The notes under the pieces: generated by a model
The model's input: the letters and a program-made list of their open reading frames with translations, nothing else
Database searches by the model: none
Told to the model about the DNA's origin: nothing
Position numbers and translations under genes: made by a program
Shown here: one piece after another, positions 9,578 to 16,058 of the stretch
How positions within the stretch are numbered: position 1 is the first letter of the stretch
Layout: every line of letters begins with the position of its first letter
Source: JBQTKD01 sp052389435
GTDB lineage: Bacteria; Actinomycetota; Actinomycetes; Sporichthyales; Sporichthyaceae
DNA: 17,212 nucleotides
Assembly: GCA_052389435.1 (NCBI GenBank)
Contig: JBQTIB010000201.1
Span: 1-17,212, forward strand
Direction of reading: 5' to 3'

Positions 9578-11079
9578 GTGAATCGCCTCCTGCGCCGCGG
9601 CCTTGCCGCACCCGTCGCGGCCGTACTCTGCCTTGCGCTCGGCGCCTGCGGAAGCCGGGTCGACGGGGCGCGGATCGTCGCGGAGTCCGGAGGCGGCACC
9701 GTGCGCCTCTCGCCCGAGTCCATCGAGGCGCTCGGCGCCGCCACCCGCGGCGCCTCTGGACCGCAGACGGCTCCGGGTGCCGGGCCGGCTGCGCGAGTAG
9801 CCGTCGACGCCGATCCGACGGCGGTCTCGGTCGCCGATCGAGGCCCCAAGCCCGCCGCGACGCGGCAGGGAGTCCTCGCGGCCGATCGAGCGCCGGCTGC
9901 CGCCCCGTCCGCCGCCAAGGAGCAGTCCGCAGCTCCCCTCGCCCCCGCCGCGAAAGCCTGCCCCCGCCGGCTCGACACCATCAAGCTCGGCCACATCGGC
10001 CTGTTCTCCGGGATCGCCGCGCCGCTCACCGGCAGCGCCGTACCGACCATGGCGGCGTGGGCCAGGGACGTGAACGCACGCGGCGGCCTGGCCTGCCACC
10101 CGGTGAAGGTCTTCACCAAGGACGACGGCGGGGACCCGAGCAGGTCGGCGGCGCTCGCGCAGGAACTCGTCCAACGCGAGGGCGTCGTCGCGTTCGTGGG
10201 GACCTTCGTGTTGAGCCCGGCCGGCTTCGTTCCGGTGGTCGAGAAGTTCAAGGTGCCCGCCGTCGGCGGCGGGGGCGGGAACCCGGCATGGTTCTCCAGC
10301 CCCTGGCTCTTCCCCGACGGTGCCTCGACCGACGACCAGGTGATCGGCTTCATCAGGGCGGGCGTCGAACGCGGCAAGAAGAAACTCGGCGTCCTGTACT
10401 GCGTCGAAGCGGCCGCCTGCACCGACGCCATGGACAAGATCCGCAAGGGCTCGGCGAAGGCCGCCGGCGCCGACCTCGTCTACGACGCCCCGATCTCGAT
10501 CACCCAGCCCGACTACACCGCGCAGTGTCTGAACGCCCAGAAGGCCGGCGTCGATCAACTGACCCTCGGCATGGACGGCGCCTCCATGAGTCGGTTGGCT
10601 CGGTCCTGCGAGGCCATCGGGTATCGACCGCTGATCTCGACGATCTCCGGTCTCCTCGGCAGCGCCCAGGCGCGCGACGAGACCCTGCGCTCGTTCGGCA
10701 TCGTGACGACCTCGTCCGCTCCGCTGTGGACGCAGACCGACCAGCGGGCCTGCGGGACTACCACCGACTGCTCGAGCGCTGGGCACCGAACGTGGCTCCG
10801 GACGGAGCCTCCATCCTGACCTTCGTCGCCGCGAAGCTCTTCGAAGCCGTCGTGGCCACGGTGGCGGATCGGGCCGCGACGGAGCCGGTGACTTCGGCCC
10901 TCGTGCTTGCCGGGCTCGGCAAGATCCGGAACGAGACGCTCGGCGGACTCACCGGGCCGTTGACCTTCGCTCCGGGTCAGCAGCGTGCCGTCAGCAACGG
11001 CTGCGTCTTCTACCAACTGCTCGACGAGCGCGGGTGGTCCGCGCCGCGGGGCACCAAGCCGGTCTGTCTTCGCCGCTGA
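9578..11079 (+). pseudogene. substrate-binding lipoprotein, frameshifted copy
   Basis: This is a paralogue of the next gene. From GTG 9578 it encodes a lipoprotein signal peptide with lipobox L-G-A-Cys24, then CGSRVDGARIV, an Ala/Pro-rich linker to about residue 125, and a type I periplasmic-binding domain of the Leu/Ile/Val-binding (Peripla_BP_6) type. The reading frame breaks near 10741-10749. Up to ...WTQTD it matches the intact copy. Then the frame runs out of register and stops at 10819, while the homologous C-terminus (YHRLLERWAPN to WSAPRGTKPVCLRR) continues in another frame to 11079. The total of 1502 bases is one short of 501 codons. Restoring one C in CAGCGGGCC gives D-Q-P-G-L-R-D-Y, against D-R-P-G-L-T-E-Y in the paralogue. 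It is either a young pseudogene or a sequencing error. Start choice follows the signal peptide; the ribosome site is weak. Confidence 0.85.
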
Positions 11080-11132
11080 GGCGAACGGGAGGAAAGCCTT
11101 CGAAGTATGGACAACCGGTACACAATGAACGC

Positions 11133-12620
11133 GTGACCCTCCGTCCCCGTCGCCTCGCATTGGCAGCGCTCTCGCTCGCGCTGCTCGCGGGCTGTGGCTC
11201 GCGCCTCGACGGGGCCGACATCGTGGCGGCGGGCACGAGCGACACCGTGGCACTCACCCCGGAGTCGCTCGAGGCCCTGCGCGACGCCGGGCAGGCCGTT
11301 GCGGTATCGCAAGCTCCCGTGGACGAGGTCGCCGACGTCGCGGCTCCCCTCGTCCCCGCACCGGCGGACCCGCCCGGCGCGCGCCCGAGGGCCGGCGCCG
11401 CAGTCGCGGCGCCCGCGGCGACCCGGACGGCGCAGAATCCGGGCCGCGTCCCCGCGGCAGCGAAGGCCGGGCCTGCCGCCGCCGCACCCGCCGCACAGTG
11501 CGCCCGCCCACTCGAACAGATCGCGCTCGGGCACATCGGTACGTTCTCCGGCGTCGCCGGGCCGATCACCGCCAGCGCCGTCACGACCATGGCCGCGTGG
11601 GCGCAGGACGTGAACTCGCGGGGCGGTCTGGCCTGCCACCCGGTGCGCGTGTTCACCCGCGACGACGGCGCCGATCCGGCCAAGGCGGCCTCGCTGGCCA
11701 AGGAGATGGTGGAGCGTCAGAAGGTCGTGGCGTTCGTCGCGACGCTGACGTTGATGCCCGCCGGGTTCGTGCAGACGGCCGCGAAACTCGGCGTTCCAGT
11801 GATCGGCGGCGGCGTCGGGCAGGACGCCTGGTTCACCACGCCCGGGTTCTATCCGGACATCGCACGGGGCGACGACCTCATCGTCGGACTGCTGCGCGCC
11901 GGCGCCGACCGAGGGAAGAAGAAGCTCGGACTCCTCTACTGCGTCGAGGCCACGGCCTGCGGCGAGGTCACGAAAAAGGTCAAGGACAGCGGAGCGAAGG
12001 CGGCAGGGGTCGAACTGGTGTACGAGACCGCGGTCTCGGTGACCCAGACCGACTACACGGCGCAGTGCCTCAACGCGCAGAAGGCCGGCGTCGACCTGCT
12101 CGGCCTCGCCGTCGACGGTGCCTCGATGACCCGGGTCGCGCGCTCCTGCGCCGCGATCGGCTACCGGCCGCTGCTGACCACCGCCTCGTTCCTCATCGGC
12201 ACCCAACAGTCCCGGGACGAGGGTCTGCGCTCCTTCGGCGTCGTCACGGCCGCCGGCACCGCGCCCTGGTTCCAGAAGGACCGGCCCGGTCTGACCGAGT
12301 ACCAGCGGGCGCTCGCGCGCTGGGCGCCGAACCTGGTCGCGGACGGCGCCTCGATCGGGACCTGGACTTCGGCGAAGCTGTTCGAAGCCGTGATCGCCAA
12401 GGTCGCCGACCGGGCCCGCACCGGCGCCCTGACCCCGGAGCTGATCGAGTCCGGCGCGAAGAAGATCCGAAACGAGGACCTCGGCGGCCTGACCGGCCCG
12501 CTGGACTTCACCTCCGACGCCAAGCGGGCGGTCGGCAGCGGCTGCGTGTTCTTCCAGTACCTCGGCAAGGACGGCTGGTCCGCCCCCAACGGCAGCAAGC
12601 CGGTGTGCCTGCGGCGCTGA
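11133..12620 (+). CDS. substrate-binding lipoprotein, type I periplasmic-binding fold
   Basis: The 495-residue membrane-anchored extracytoplasmic protein has a signal peptide with twin arginines and lipobox L-A-G-Cys21. A GSRLDGADIV segment is shared with its paralogue, followed by an Ala/Pro-rich linker (about 55-120) and a Peripla_BP_6-type ligand-binding domain from IALGHIGTFSGVAGP onward. It lies 53 bases after the broken copy. Both share TDYTAQCLNAQKAGVD or near it, many conserved cysteines (LLYCVEATAC, SCAAIGYRP, SGCVFF) and the ending KPVCLRR. No ABC permease or ATPase is nearby, so transport is unproven; a sensor or solute-scavenging role is possible. GTG 11133 is the only start that gives a proper signal peptide; no strong ribosome site is seen. 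Confidence 0.85.
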   Translation: MTLRPRRLALAALSLALLAGCGSRLDGADIVAAGTSDTVALTPESLEALRDAGQAVAVSQAPVDEVADVAAPLVPAPADPPGARPRAGAAVAAPAATRTAQNPGRVPAAAKAGPAAAAPAAQCARPLEQIALGHIGTFSGVAGPITASAVTTMAAWAQDVNSRGGLACHPVRVFTRDDGADPAKAASLAKEMVERQKVVAFVATLTLMPAGFVQTAAKLGVPVIGGGVGQDAWFTTPGFYPDIARGDDLIVGLLRAGADRGKKKLGLLYCVEATACGEVTKKVKDSGAKAAGVELVYETAVSVTQTDYTAQCLNAQKAGVDLLGLAVDGASMTRVARSCAAIGYRPLLTTASFLIGTQQSRDEGLRSFGVVTAAGTAPWFQKDRPGLTEYQRALARWAPNLVADGASIGTWTSAKLFEAVIAKVADRARTGALTPELIESGAKKIRNEDLGGLTGPLDFTSDAKRAVGSGCVFFQYLGKDGWSAPNGSKPVCLRR

Positions 12621-12625
12621 GCCTC

Positions 12626-12685
12626 CTAGTCCTCGGCGGGAGCCAGTACCGCGAGCGTCTCGACGTGGTGGGTCATCGGGAACAT
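12626..12685 (-). pseudogene. 3' end of a TrmA/RumA-like RNA methyltransferase gene; presumed attL
   Basis: Read on the minus strand, this stretch encodes MFPMTHHVETLAVLAPAED and a TAG stop. FPMTHHVE is the near-invariant C-terminal motif of class I SAM-dependent (uracil-5-)RNA methyltransferases of the TrmA/RumA type. Upstream of it the frame turns at once into integrase-side sequence (VTCGY...), with no trace of the remaining enzyme. The natural reading is that an element integrated into the 3' end of the gene, leaving the short duplicated tail here as one attachment site. The rest of the gene, with an element-supplied tail, should lie at the far end beyond this window. The crossover must lie within roughly these 60 bases; its exact limits need the other end. 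Confidence 0.75.
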
Positions 12686-12696
12686 ATAGCCGCAGG

Positions 12697-13758
12697 TCAC
12701 GGGCTTGAATCGTCGTCCGTGCGCACTGGGTGCGCAATGGTCTCCCAGATGCGCTCGATCCGGCCCGCGGCGTCGGGCGCGTGGTGGGCGTAGCGCATGG
12801 TCGTCTTCGGGTCCTCGTGGCCGAGGAAGGTCTGCACGTCGTAGAGCGAGGCTCCGCGCTGCACGAGCCACGTCGCCGCCGTATGCCTGCACGAGTGGGG
12901 CGAGTGCGCGGGCACGCCGGCCTCGACCACGGCGGCATCCCATACCGACCGCCAGTTCGACCCCGACATCGGCCGCGACTGGCGGCGCGTGACGAACAGG
13001 AGCCCGGACCCCGGCCGCGGCAGCCGCTCGGCGAGCCACGCCGGCGCGGGCAGTTCGCGGCGCGACTTCGCGGTCTTCGGGTACTCCCGCCACTGGCCCG
13101 ACTGCGACATCGCCCCGACCACCCGCACGCGTCGCCGCTCGAGGTCGACGTCTTCGGCGCGCAGCCCGGCACACTCGCCCCACCGCAGGCCGAGCCAACA
13201 CATCGCCAGCGTCATCGTGGCGTGCGGCTCTCCGATAACCGCGACGATGCGAGCCACCTGCTCGGGGGTGTACCACGCGGGCAGCGGCTCGGGAGTGGCC
13301 GGCAGCGCGATCCGCCGGCACGGCGAGGCGACGACCAATCCCTCGTCGACCGCCGCGTTCATCGCGGTCGCGAGGCAGTTGTACGCCCGACGGATCGCAT
13401 GGGGCCCGACGCCCTCGTCGTCGAGCCTGCGGACCCACTGCTGCACGGTCATGCGCGTGAGCGTCCCGATCGACAGTCGGCCGAGACCCTCCTCGATCCG
13501 CTCGAGCCCGGGACGGTCGCCGCGCTCGGTCTCGGGCTCGACGATGCGCGAGCTCGCCCACAGCGCGACCCACGATCCGACGGTATGGCGCACCGAACTC
13601 GGATCCGACCACTCGCCGCGGCGAATGCGGCGCTCCTCCTCGACCGCCCACGACTGGACCGTGCCCTTGAGCGGCGCGCTCTTCGTTACGCGCCGGCCGT
13701 CTGGCAGCAGGACGGCCGCCTGCCACTTCCCCGACGGCAGCCTGCGGTACGAGGCCAA
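12697..13758 (-). CDS. int: tyrosine-type site-specific integrase
   Basis: This phage-type recombinase catalyses integration and excision. The 353 residues comprise a short N-terminal arm-binding domain (SYRRLPSGKWQAAVLLPDGRR), a core-binding SAM-like helical domain (about 60-155) and the catalytic domain. All catalytic residues are present: Arg192 in GLRWGE, Lys231 in TAKSRR, His288 and Arg291 in HSCRH, His314 in LGHED and Tyr323 in MRYAHH. Start is TTG 13758, abutting the stop of the upstream small gene with no spacer, so coupled translation is likely; the ribosome site is poor. Its 3' end lies 12 bases from the RNA methyltransferase remnant, the usual place for an attachment site. Confidence 0.95.
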   Translation of the reverse strand: MASYRRLPSGKWQAAVLLPDGRRVTKSAPLKGTVQSWAVEEERRIRRGEWSDPSSVRHTVGSWVALWASSRIVEPETERGDRPGLERIEEGLGRLSIGTLTRMTVQQWVRRLDDEGVGPHAIRRAYNCLATAMNAAVDEGLVVASPCRRIALPATPEPLPAWYTPEQVARIVAVIGEPHATMTLAMCWLGLRWGECAGLRAEDVDLERRRVRVVGAMSQSGQWREYPKTAKSRRELPAPAWLAERLPRPGSGLLFVTRRQSRPMSGSNWRSVWDAAVVEAGVPAHSPHSCRHTAATWLVQRGASLYDVQTFLGHEDPKTTMRYAHHAPDAAGRIERIWETIAHPVRTDDDSSP

Positions 13759-13980
13759 CTAGGGGCCGAGCCTGATTCCAGTGCGCACGGCCGGGACGAG
13801 GGAGAGCTTGGTGGCGCGGCCTTCTGTGAATCCCTCTTCGTATCCGTTCTCCCACCCGGCCTGCCAGACGTCGCGTCGGCACATCGCGACGTCGACGACG
13901 GACCGCAGGCGACCGCCGAAGGCGGCGTAGACGAGGGCGGCAGCGGAGAGGGAGATCGTGTTCGAGAGCAGTCTCAGCAC
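13759..13980 (-). CDS. small membrane protein between integrase and repressor
   Basis: I do not recognise the family. The 73-residue product starts at GTG 13980 behind a near-perfect ribosome site (AAGGAGG, 5 bases upstream), which makes it a firm gene. Residues 9-23 (ISLSAAALVYAAFGG) form one short membrane segment. It is followed by a soluble tail with an acidic, aromatic stretch (WQAGWENGYEEGFTEGR) and a basic end. It sits in the leftward lysogeny block between repressor and integrase and ends exactly where int begins. Small membrane proteins at this place are often superinfection-exclusion or immunity factors, but no sequence feature proves that here. Confidence 0.75.
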   Translation of the reverse strand: MLRLLSNTISLSAAALVYAAFGGRLRSVVDVAMCRRDVWQAGWENGYEEGFTEGRATKLSLVPAVRTGIRLGP

Positions 13981-14039
13981 GGGGACCTCCTTGTGGTTAA
14001 CCGTCGCCGATGCCCCGCATGGAAGATCGTGAATCGTTC

Positions 14040-14363
14040 TCACCCCGTCTGTTGCGCTTTCGATGCAATTTCGTCCAGCAGCCAGTCGCGCAGGTGATGG
14101 TCCTCGACCCGCCGCTGGATCCACTCGACGTCATGGTCGGCGACCCGCGCGAGGAAGCCGATGGGGAGCCCGAGCCCGCCCTCGATCCTGTCGAGAGTGT
14201 CGTCCGTCGGATTCGACTGACCCTTGGCGATCTTCGCCGGCAGTCCCCTGTCGACTTTCACCTTCCTGAAGAACTCGACGGCCGTATAGCCGGCGCGCAC
14301 CCACCTCTTCCGGGCCGCCTCCATCGACAGTTCCCAATCTCTTTCTACGTCATTCAGCTCCAT
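14040..14363 (-). CDS. helix-turn-helix repressor, candidate immunity repressor
   Basis: The 107-residue protein has a Cro/CI-type (XRE-like) helix-turn-helix region at about residues 26-72 (YTAVEFFRKVKVDRGLPAKIAKGQSN...DRIEGGLGLP) and an acidic, helical C-terminus. Size and position, in a leftward block facing an excisionase-like gene across a repeat-rich spacer, fit the lysogeny repressor. ATG 14363 (MELND) is preferred. No Shine-Dalgarno sequence precedes it, and the first of four 10-bp repeats covers the start codon, so the mRNA may be leaderless. The shorter alternative at MEAARKR cannot be excluded. Autoregulation through the repeats is inferred. Confidence 0.72.
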   Translation of the reverse strand: MELNDVERDWELSMEAARKRWVRAGYTAVEFFRKVKVDRGLPAKIAKGQSNPTDDTLDRIEGGLGLPIGFLARVADHDVEWIQRRVEDHHLRDWLLDEIASKAQQTG

Positions 14364-14401
14364 GCACCGCAATGTACCCACATGCACCCTGATGCACCAC
14401 C
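14362..14401. repeat. four tandem 10-bp repeats at the repressor start
   Basis: Four consecutive units, ATGCACCGCA, ATGTACCCAC, ATGCACCCTG and ATGCACCACC, share ATG[C/T]ACC with exact 10-base spacing, close to one DNA helical turn. The first overlaps the repressor start codon. One further TGCACC occurs off-phase at 14440. The layout suggests an operator array bound on one DNA face by several repressor copies, blocking or tuning repressor expression. No binding evidence exists beyond the pattern. Confidence 0.7.
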
Positions 14402-14521
14402 CCTCCGCGCCCACCGCATGACCTGATTCAGCAGTGTGCTGCACCATTCCGCGCCTGTGAAGATCACGGTTCTATATACCCCCTTGACCCTGACGTGGTT
14501 GCAGCAGCACAGTTCCGCACT
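14402..14521. promoter_or_regulatory. lysogeny switch spacer between repressor and excisionase-like gene
   Basis: Divergent promoters must lie here. An AT pocket, TATATA at 14473-14478, is the best -10 candidate in either direction, with no good -35. TTGACC at 14484-14489 could be a rightward -35 without a good -10. The heptamer TGCAGCA occurs on the plus strand at 14500 and 14523 and inverted at 14437, flanking this pocket. These are candidate operators for the repressor or binding sites for the excisionase. Confidence 0.45.
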
Positions 14522-14728
14522 ATGCAGCACATAGCAGCAGCCGCCGGCCACCGGGCCTACAGCACCGCCGAGCTCGCCGACCTGTTCGGCGTCGCCCGAC
14601 AGACCGTCGCCCGATGGATCGCGACCGGCTCCCTCGTCGCCTTCGACATCGGATCGCCCGGCCGCCCTCGACTCCGAGTCACCGAGGGCTCGGTCGCCGC
14701 CTTCATCGCAGAGAGGCGGCTCGGATGA
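14522..14728 (+). CDS. excisionase-like MerR-type HTH DNA-binding protein
   Basis: A 68-residue protein that is almost entirely one winged-helix domain (HTH_17/excisionase type). AYSTAELADLFGVARQTVARWIATGSL is the helix-turn-helix, followed by the wing (FDIGSPGRPRLRVTEGSVAAFI). Such proteins direct integrase to excise, or act as Cro-like early regulators. It is the first gene of the rightward block, facing the repressor. ATG 14522 is chosen; GTG 14495 is an in-frame alternative adding nine residues. Neither has a ribosome site, so a leaderless start is plausible. DNA-binding fold secure, excisionase role likely but not proven. Confidence 0.75.
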   Translation: MQHIAAAAGHRAYSTAELADLFGVARQTVARWIATGSLVAFDIGSPGRPRLRVTEGSVAAFIAERRLG

Positions 14729-14789
14729 CCGGCGTCACCTGGGCCTAGTGCCCGTCCCCCGCACCGTCCCCCGACCCAAGGAGTCCCCG

Positions 14790-14891
14790 ATGACCTACCG
14801 CCGAGCGCTCTACGTGAGCGTCGCCCTCCTCGCCTACGTCGGCATCGCGCTGGGCGCGATGACCCTCCTCGCATGGGAGATGACCCGATGA
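14790..14891 (+). CDS. 33-residue membrane peptide
   Basis: MTYRRALYVSVALLAYVGIALGAMTLLAWEMTR is preceded by AAGGAGT 6 bases from the ATG and followed by an ATGA overlap with the SsgA-like gene, so it is very probably translated. About residues 8-28 form a single hydrophobic helix with positive charges at the N-terminus. No known family. Being coupled to the SsgA-like gene, it could act with it at the membrane, or it may be a holin-like or toxin-like peptide; neither can be decided. Confidence 0.6.
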   Translation: MTYRRALYVSVALLAYVGIALGAMTLLAWEMTR

Positions 14892-15310
14892 GCCCGACGA
14901 TCACCGCCATCGCCGGCGGCGCGGTAATGCAGCACGGCATCGCGACGCCGATCGTCGCAACCGTCCGCTGGACCCCCGCCGACCCGGCCGCGATGCAGTT
15001 CGAGTTCGAGCTCTCCAACGGCGAGCTCGTCCGCTGGACCGTCTCCCGCGAGCTCGTCTCCCTGGCCCTGACCAACGTCCACACGATGGGCGAGGGCGAC
15101 TTCAAGGCCCGCCTGCACGGCGCCGACTCGATCCAGATCGACCTGGAGTCCCCCGAGGGCGTCGCCGAGATCCGCATGCGGGCGAACGAGATCCAGCACG
15201 TGCTCGCCGAGTCGATCCGCGAGTGCATCCCATACTCGCTCGACGAGTGCGACGTCATCGAGTCCAACATCGACCGGGCGCTCGAGCAGATCCTCGAGGA
15301 CGCGGCGTGA
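14888..15310 (+). CDS. SsgA-like (SALP family) protein
   Basis: The 140-residue protein follows the SsgA/SsgB pattern of streptomycetes position by position. It has an ADPAA motif (residues 31-35) matching the family's ADPYAV, then F..F, G45, VRWTVSREL (48-56) for V.W.FARDL, GEGD (68-71) for GTGD, IQIDLESPEGVA (82-93) for V.IAL.SPEG, and a helical C-terminus with an IP at about 117. Family members guide FtsZ and septum formation or peptidoglycan remodelling in sporulating actinomycetes. Start ATG 14888 overlaps the preceding stop (ATGA) and has GGGAG 8 bases upstream; ATG 14873 is less likely. The call rests on my recall of family sequences, and a profile search would settle it. Confidence 0.75.
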   Translation: MSPTITAIAGGAVMQHGIATPIVATVRWTPADPAAMQFEFELSNGELVRWTVSRELVSLALTNVHTMGEGDFKARLHGADSIQIDLESPEGVAEIRMRANEIQHVLAESIRECIPYSLDECDVIESNIDRALEQILEDAA

Positions 15311-15492
15311 GCTTCCCCGAGCAGATCGAGCCGACCCGCGAGAAGGGCGAGGCCCGCGAGCGGATCGTCGCCCTTCTCGTCGAGTCGTTCGGCATCCAGT
15401 CCGAGGACGTCGAAGACCTGATGATGCCCTCGCTCGACCACGCGGTGCGCGCGGTCTGGGGTCACGAGTTGTGGCGCGAGTGGGTCGCGTGA
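15307..15492 (+). CDS. 61-residue hypothetical protein
   Basis: Not recognised. Start GTG 15307 and end 15492 each overlap the neighbours by four bases (GTGA), which supports it as a real coupled gene. The product is acidic and helical, with a charged first half (EQIEPTREKGEARERIVALL) and a C-terminus rich in Trp and His (AVWGHELWREWVA). There are no cysteines and no membrane segment. It may be a partner of the SsgA-like protein or of the nuclease on either side; that is only proximity. Confidence 0.65.
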   Translation: MSFPEQIEPTREKGEARERIVALLVESFGIQSEDVEDLMMPSLDHAVRAVWGHELWREWVA

Positions 15493-15914
15493 CCGGACTC
15501 CGATGCAAGGACTGCATCGCCGAGGGCATCACGACCTACCGGCACGCCCCCTTCCCCGGCCCGCGCTGCGCGACTCACCATCGTGCACGCAATCAGGTCG
15601 TCTCGGCCGCGGCCCGCGGCCGCAACTGGCTCGCCAAGTACGGCATCACGGCGGGCGAGTACGACGCGATCCTCGAGGCGCAGGGCGGGCACTGCGCGAT
15701 CTGCAACCGAGCGAACGGGCGCACCAAGAAGCTCGCGGTCGACCACGACCACGCGCTCGAGGCGGCCTACGGACCTCGCGCCTCCGTGCGCGGACTCCTC
15801 TGCGGCCCGTGCAACCGCATGCTCGGCGACGCCCGAGACAGTCCCGAATTCTTCGCCCGCGCAGTGCGATACCTGCTCGACCCACCCGCGCCCCACGTAC
15901 TGAACGCCCACTAG
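15489..15914 (+). CDS. recombination endonuclease VII-like HNH nuclease
   Basis: The family resolves branched DNA such as Holliday junctions during phage DNA processing. In the 141 residues, the zinc cysteines Cys69, Cys72, Cys105 and Cys108 frame the catalytic Asp85-His86 (VDHDH) and Asn109. These match the spacing of T4 endonuclease VII, where zinc Cys23/26/58/61 surround Asp40 and Asn62. An added N-terminal module with Cys6, Cys9, Cys27 and His30 looks like a second zinc site. The linker WLAKYGITAGEYDAILEAQGG is typical of actinophage members. Start GTG 15489 overlaps the preceding stop; GTG 15471 is also in frame. Confidence 0.88.
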   Translation: MTGLRCKDCIAEGITTYRHAPFPGPRCATHHRARNQVVSAAARGRNWLAKYGITAGEYDAILEAQGGHCAICNRANGRTKKLAVDHDHALEAAYGPRASVRGLLCGPCNRMLGDARDSPEFFARAVRYLLDPPAPHVLNAH

Positions 15915-15917
15915 ACC

Positions 15918-16032
15918 GCCGGCGGGCGCGCGACGTCGCAAGGGACGGCGACGAGTGCGCGTGCAACGACCGCGAGCGAGGACGGGACACCTCGCTCGGC
16001 GAGAGCCGCGACCCATCGCAGCGCCCGCCGGC
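15918..16032 (+). ncRNA. nested inverted repeats, candidate structured RNA or DNA element
   Basis: The only sizeable gap (144 bases) in an otherwise overlapping gene series. An outer stem pairs GCCGGCGGGCGC (15918-15929) with GCGCCCGCCGGC (16021-16032), 12 bp with no mismatch. Inside it, CGAGCGAGG (15973-15981) pairs with CCTCGCTCG (15990-15998), 9 bp around an 8-base loop. A third element is the palindrome GCGACGTCGC at 15930-15939, directly against the outer stem. This is the outline of a multi-branched RNA, or of a cruciform, protein-binding or origin-like DNA site. No known RNA family is recognised. An open frame crosses it but has no start or family signal. Confidence 0.5.
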
Positions 16033-16058
16033 ACCCCACCTACCGAAACGAGACGACG

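Noticed and set aside
10738..10752. Programmed ribosomal frameshift in the first lipoprotein gene
   Set aside because: No slippery heptamer or following structure is evident, and the paralogue reads through without a shift; a one-base deletion is simpler.
12720..12736. Repeated TGCGCA inside the integrase 3' end as an integrase arm site
   Set aside because: TGCGCA is self-palindromic and common in GC-rich coding DNA; two copies five bases apart are weak evidence.
12626..13882. Minus-strand open frame spanning the integrase region and ending in the TrmA-like tail
   Set aside because: Only its last 19 codons are meaningful. The rest is a shadow of the integrase in another frame, so it is not a fusion gene.
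14725..14748. Seven-codon frame overlapping the end of the excisionase-like gene by ATGA
   Set aside because: Too short to support as a gene; it might only help re-initiation, and no ribosome site marks it.
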